Below are positions 53,545-56,661 of a stretch of 56,661 bases of DNA, one piece after another; positions within the stretch are counted from its first letter, which is position 1; the number at the start of each line of letters is the position of its first letter. Under the pieces are notes generated by a model that did no database searches, was not told the DNA's origin, and saw only the letters and a list, made by a program, of their open reading frames with translations. A program made the translations under genes and the position numbers. The DNA is from Cysteiniphilum marinum. GTDB lineage: Bacteria > Pseudomonadota > Gammaproteobacteria > Francisellales > Francisellaceae. The DNA lies in the NCBI RefSeq assembly GCF_014857925.1, contig NZ_JACYVZ010000017.1, positions 1 to 56,661 of the forward strand, given 5' to 3'.

Positions 53545-54321
53545 ATGTTACTTACTTTAGATGTTGGCAACTCGCATATTCATGCGGGTGTTTTTGATGA
53601 TGATGAGTTGATATTACAGTTTCGTTATAACACAGCTTCAGCGCATGGCAGCTCAGATCAAATAGGTATTTTTCTAAGGCAAGCACTAAGTGAGAATAGT
53701 CTTGATCCAAATAAAATAACGGGTGTTGCTATTGCCTCTGTGGTGCCGGCAATTAATTATTCACTGCGTTCTGCCATTTTAAAGTATTTTGATTTTGAAC
53801 CATTTTTCTTGCAACCTGGTGTCAAAACAGGACTAAAGATGCAAGTGGCAACACCCAAAGAGGTTGGTGCTGATCGAATTGCAGGATGCATTGCTGCTGT
53901 TGAGTTATTTGCCAATAAAGATATTTTGGTGATTGATTTGGGTACAGCGACAGTTTTTGATGTGGTGCGTAAAGATAAAGCCTATTTAAGTGGCGCTATT
54001 TTGCCGGGCGTGCGTATTTCACTTGAAGCATTAAGTAGTAATGCTGCTCAGCTATCGTCAGTGAGTATTGTCAAACCAATGATGGCAATAGGCAAGGATA
54101 CTGATACTAATCTGCAATCGGGTATTTACTATGGACATTTAGGTGCATTAAAAGAGCTTAAATCAGCAATGATTCAGGAATTGAAAACAGACCCAAATAC
54201 AGTAATAACGATTGCAACGGGTGGGTTTTCGCAATTATTTAATGTCTCTGGGTTATTTGATGCCATTGTGCCGGATTTGGTGTTGCAGGGTATTAAAATA
54301 GCATTTGATAAAAATAAATAA
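53545..54321 (+). CDS. coaX: type III pantothenate kinase
   Basis: 258 residues; phosphorylates pantothenate, the first step of coenzyme A synthesis. The ASKHA fold motifs are LLTLDVGNSHIHAGVF, GADRIAGCIAAVELF and LVIDLGTATVFDVV. CoaX replaces CoaA in many AT-rich gammaproteobacteria. The start ATG 53545 has an AAAAGA-type site. The next gene starts 13 bp after its stop. Confidence 0.93.
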   Translation: MLLTLDVGNSHIHAGVFDDDELILQFRYNTASAHGSSDQIGIFLRQALSENSLDPNKITGVAIASVVPAINYSLRSAILKYFDFEPFFLQPGVKTGLKMQVATPKEVGADRIAGCIAAVELFANKDILVIDLGTATVFDVVRKDKAYLSGAILPGVRISLEALSSNAAQLSSVSIVKPMMAIGKDTDTNLQSGIYYGHLGALKELKSAMIQELKTDPNTVITIATGGFSQLFNVSGLFDAIVPDLVLQGIKIAFDKNK

Positions 54322-54334
54322 CGAAGTAGAAAAT

Positions 54335-54910
54335 ATGATAAAAAAGCCAAACGTGCAACAAGCTGAAGAAGCAATTAAGACGTTATTAGAATATATTGGT
54401 GAAGACCCTAATCGTGAAGGGTTAATTGAAACACCCAAGCGTGTTATTAAATCATATGCTGAATTTTTCAAGGGATACGAGGAAGACCCTGATGAGATCC
54501 TATCAAAGACATTTGAAGATGTTGAAGGCTATGATGAGATTGTGCTTTTAAAGAATATGCGCTTAGAGTCGTATTGTGAGCACCACATGGTGCCAATTAT
54601 TGGTAAAGCGCATGTTGCTTATTTGCCGAATGGTAAAGTTGTAGGCATCAGTAAAATAGCGCGTGTGTTAGATGTGTTTGCCAAACGCCTACAAACACAA
54701 GAGCGCTTAACTATGCAGATTGCTTTGGCGATTGAAAAAGCACTAGCACCCAAAGGTGTTGCCGTAATTATTGATTCAATGCATCAGTGTATGACTACAC
54801 GAGGCGTGCATAAATCTGAAACATCAACAGTGACAAGTTGTATGCGAGGAATCTTTAGAAAAGATGAGAAAAGCCGCAGTGAGTTGATGTCACTGATTTC
54901 AGGACTGTAG
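54335..54910 (+). CDS. folE: GTP cyclohydrolase I
   Basis: 191 residues from ATG 54335; converts GTP to dihydroneopterin triphosphate, the first step of folate synthesis. The zinc site Cys-His is in ESYCEHHMVPIIGKAHVAY; a third ligand Cys is in TVTSCMRGIFR. The tunnel-fold motifs KVVGISKIARVLDVFAKRLQ and QERLTMQIA are intact. It follows coaX closely and is followed by a short gap before the lipoprotein gene. Confidence 0.95.
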   Translation: MIKKPNVQQAEEAIKTLLEYIGEDPNREGLIETPKRVIKSYAEFFKGYEEDPDEILSKTFEDVEGYDEIVLLKNMRLESYCEHHMVPIIGKAHVAYLPNGKVVGISKIARVLDVFAKRLQTQERLTMQIALAIEKALAPKGVAVIIDSMHQCMTTRGVHKSETSTVTSCMRGIFRKDEKSRSELMSLISGL

Positions 54911-54997
54911 GAAAAGTCAAAAAAAGCGCTGCGTTTACTTGGTCTTAGTATTATAACCTGTATAATATTTGTATCGTTAGTTTTGTTTTTAACAAGA

Positions 54998-55582
54998 ATG
55001 AAAAAGCTTTTTTTAGGTCTTTGCTTTTTAATGACAGGTTGTGCAAGCACGCATGAAATCGTTGCAAACTCGATGCAAAAGACAGTCGCAGCACAGCGTA
55101 ATGATATTCACTTTCGTGATGGCTTGGTAAAGTTGCCCAATGGTTCCAGCGCTTATATGGCGTATCCTAATAATGGCTATGATGATTTGCATAGTTATCC
55201 AGAAAGTGCGAAGAAAACGTTATTAGCACTAAACGATGCACTAAAAGATCATTTTAAAACACTGACGCTAGCATCACATTTTCAGTCGGCACAGTTTGAA
55301 TATTTAGCAGCACGTGATAAGAAGTATGACTATTTTATTTTGCCTAGAATCAATAAATGGACAGAAAGTTACACATTATTAACTGGTGTTGCTGATCAAG
55401 TTGGGTTAAGTATTAAAATATATGATCTAAGAACGAACCAGCTTATTGATGAAGTGCATATTAATAGCACAAGCTCAAAAATGCCAGGGTTTGAAAAAAC
55501 ACCGCTTGAGCTATTGCATGAACCATTAATCGAAATTGCCGAGAGTTTATTTATGCAAGGAAAGCCAGCTAATGCCTCATAA
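54998..55582 (+). CDS. lipoprotein, DUF4823-like
   Basis: About 194 residues from ATG 54998, with a lipoprotein signal ending in a lipobox (LMTGC). The mature part is a compact alpha/beta domain (ARDKKYDYFILPRINKW, LSIKIYDLRTNQLIDEV) with the look of DUF4823 proteins; no function is known. It probably sits in the outer or inner membrane. Its stop overlaps the next start by 11 bp. Confidence 0.7.
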   Translation: MKKLFLGLCFLMTGCASTHEIVANSMQKTVAAQRNDIHFRDGLVKLPNGSSAYMAYPNNGYDDLHSYPESAKKTLLALNDALKDHFKTLTLASHFQSAQFEYLAARDKKYDYFILPRINKWTESYTLLTGVADQVGLSIKIYDLRTNQLIDEVHINSTSSKMPGFEKTPLELLHEPLIEIAESLFMQGKPANAS

Positions 55583-56102
55583 TCATCACAAGCTTGATAG
55601 TGCTTATGCGATTTTGCCAATAGCATTTGCCGATAACGCAAATCAACCATTTTTTAAAGAATGCCCAGAGTCGACGCTCATCTGTGGTGGTAAAGATGTG
55701 TTTGATCGAGATTATTATATGCAACATGAGGCATATCATGCATGGCTGAAAATGCAGCAAAGTGCTTTGCAAGAGGGTGTTAACTTGATGATCGTTTCAG
55801 CATTTCGTAGTTACCTATATCAAGCCAATATTATTTTAAATAAGTTAAATAAAGGTTTATTGCTAGAGGATATTTTAAAAGTATCAGCTTTACCTGGATT
55901 TAGTGAGCATCACACGGGCTGTGCTTTGGATTTTACCTCAGATGAGGAGGATGAAGTGCTAACAGAAAGCTTTGAGCAAACCAAAGCTTTTAAATGGTTA
56001 TTAAAGCATGCCCATGAGTTCCAATTCACTTTAAGCTATCCACGAGACAATGTGTACGGGTTTATTTATGAACCTTGGCATTGGTGTTATAAAACATCTT
56101 AA
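55572..56102 (+). CDS. VanY-type D-alanyl-D-alanine carboxypeptidase (M15B)
   Basis: 176 residues from ATG 55572. The M15 fold motifs are SAFRSYLYQANI, SEHHTGCALDFTS (zinc His and Asp) and EPWHWCY (catalytic Glu and zinc His). These enzymes trim the terminal D-Ala of peptidoglycan peptides. No signal peptide is present from this start, which is odd for a wall enzyme; it may be cytoplasmic (recycling LD/DD-carboxypeptidase) or use a non-Sec route. It overlaps the lipoprotein gene by 11 bp. Confidence 0.85.
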   Translation: MPHNHHKLDSAYAILPIAFADNANQPFFKECPESTLICGGKDVFDRDYYMQHEAYHAWLKMQQSALQEGVNLMIVSAFRSYLYQANIILNKLNKGLLLEDILKVSALPGFSEHHTGCALDFTSDEEDEVLTESFEQTKAFKWLLKHAHEFQFTLSYPRDNVYGFIYEPWHWCYKTS

Positions 56103-56546
56103 GTTGTGCTATGATCAGCGATTTCTAAGCAAGTTGTGAGTCAACATGACGTTTACAACGTATATAATGTCACTAAACCTCAATACACCTTTTCTACAGC
56201 ACGAAAGTTATTGATAAGCACCAGAATAAGCTCAGGGTTTGTCAAAATGATGGATCTGAGCTAAAAAGCATAGAAATTCATGGATTCAAATGATTATTGG
56301 GATTGCCGTTTGATAAAAACTTGGGGAAGTCCAGCTCTTTTAGTATAACCGATGAAATTCTTTAGAGTGCAAACAGCCCTGCTTAATGAAGGGCGAACTT
56401 TAATAAATTTAGCCATTACTTTTTGTTATTATTCGATTCTTTATTTGTGTTTGATATTGTTTCATTCTCTAACAGAGCCGAGATGGGAAAACTACGGTTA
56501 CTTTATATTTCGTGCACCTTGAACTAATTACAACAAAGGAGATGAG
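56103..56546 (+). other. 444-bp non-coding leader with hairpins
   Basis: No ORF of substance is found. Visible elements are a TATAAT -10-like box at 56163-56168; a 7-bp inverted repeat AGCTCAG/CTGAGCT (56229-56235 and 56256-56262) followed by AAAAA; and a GCCCT/AGGGC hairpin (56376-56380 and 56390-56394) followed by a short T-containing tail. Together they suggest a small RNA, a structured 5' leader or an attenuator before the genes at 56547. It matches no riboswitch or 6S/SRP consensus that I can recall. Confidence 0.35.
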
Positions 56547-56621
56547 ATGATTAAATCTACAGCTCACCGGTTTAATTCTAATCAAGTGTATAATATTAAC
56601 TTGGTTGGAGCAGATAGATGA
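56547..56621 (+). CDS. 24-residue ORF, possible leader peptide
   Basis: ATG 56547 is preceded by a strong AAAGGAGATGAG ribosome site. The 24-residue product (MIKSTAHRFNSNQVYNINLV...) has no known family. Its stop TGA overlaps the next ATG (ATGA at 56618), so its translation would couple to the following gene. This is a leader peptide or small protein candidate. Confidence 0.45.
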   Translation: MIKSTAHRFNSNQVYNINLVGADR

Positions 56622-56661
56622 TAGATTGGATCGTTAATTTAGGGCGTATTGACCCTGTAAA
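56618..56661 (+). CDS. start of gene running off the window
   Basis: ATG 56618 opens a frame beginning MIDWIVNLGRIDPV that continues past the window end. Only 14 codons are visible, so no family can be assigned. The start overlaps the 24-residue ORF by 4 bp. Confidence 0.45.
   Translation, partial: MIDWIVNLGRIDPV

Noticed and set aside
56103-56546. 6S RNA, SRP RNA, tmRNA or a known riboswitch
   Set aside because: None of the conserved cores I know for these RNAs could be found.

Overview
The window is AT-rich DNA from a Gram-negative bacterium, most likely a gammaproteobacterium near Francisellaceae/Fastidiosibacteraceae. This rests on gene content (RlmE, RlmB, CueR/CopA/CusBA, Bcr/CflA transporters, a seven-gene MoxR/Bat operon arranged as in Francisella relatives, CoaX, FolE) and low GC; no rRNA or tRNA is present to confirm it. 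Most of the window is compact chromosomal housekeeping DNA.

Positions 1-1220 are a gene graveyard: C-terminal scraps of an acyl-CoA ligase, perhaps a 3-hydroxyisobutyrate dehydrogenase, an O6-alkylguanine-DNA methyltransferase and an MFS transporter, plus possible IS ends. Positions 1349-8421 (minus strand) hold the most unusual unit: a one-module NRPS (formyltransferase, degenerate condensation, adenylation, carrier, reductase) overlapping a PAS protein with a degenerate histidine-kinase core, followed by a PAS-LuxR regulator. The adenylation pocket reads as valine-specific and the reductase should release an aldehyde or alcohol. Its 5' end is broken by an A10 tract. Two identical CCCTA-N5-TAGGG palindromes lie downstream. 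This looks like a self-contained small-molecule signalling locus (inference). Upstream, 8718-8940 may be a structured small RNA or a short hydrophobic ORF next to an XRE regulator.

9400-14950 (minus): rlmE-adenosyltransferase-trkA, then a glutamate-synthase-like protein with chaA. 15040-18950: Pho box and pstCABS. 19051-26395: MoxR-DUF58-DUF4381-BatA-BatB-BatC-BatD, with a very long N/Q-rich tail in the TPR protein. 26410-31919: APC permease, an unknown protein, rlmB, a Sel1-type protein, ung, def and an apparently exported GNAT protein. 32178-39974: copper island cueR-copA-cupredoxin-cusB(F)-cusA with a 19-bp-spacer MerR-type promoter. 40043-47209: MipA/OmpV porin, UPF0149, small parA-parB pair, class I amidotransferase, SGNH hydrolase, glucokinase, fatty-acid desaturase. 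47266-51387: SDR, then a persulfide operon (BigR/YgaV-type ArsR, YgaP-type rhodanese, ETHE1-type dioxygenase) with two palindromic operators, then a flavin disulfide reductase. 51558-56661: SH3 protein, Bcr/CflA exporter, coaX, folE, lipoprotein, VanY-type peptidase, a non-coding leader and a short ORF overlapping the start of a gene that runs off the end.
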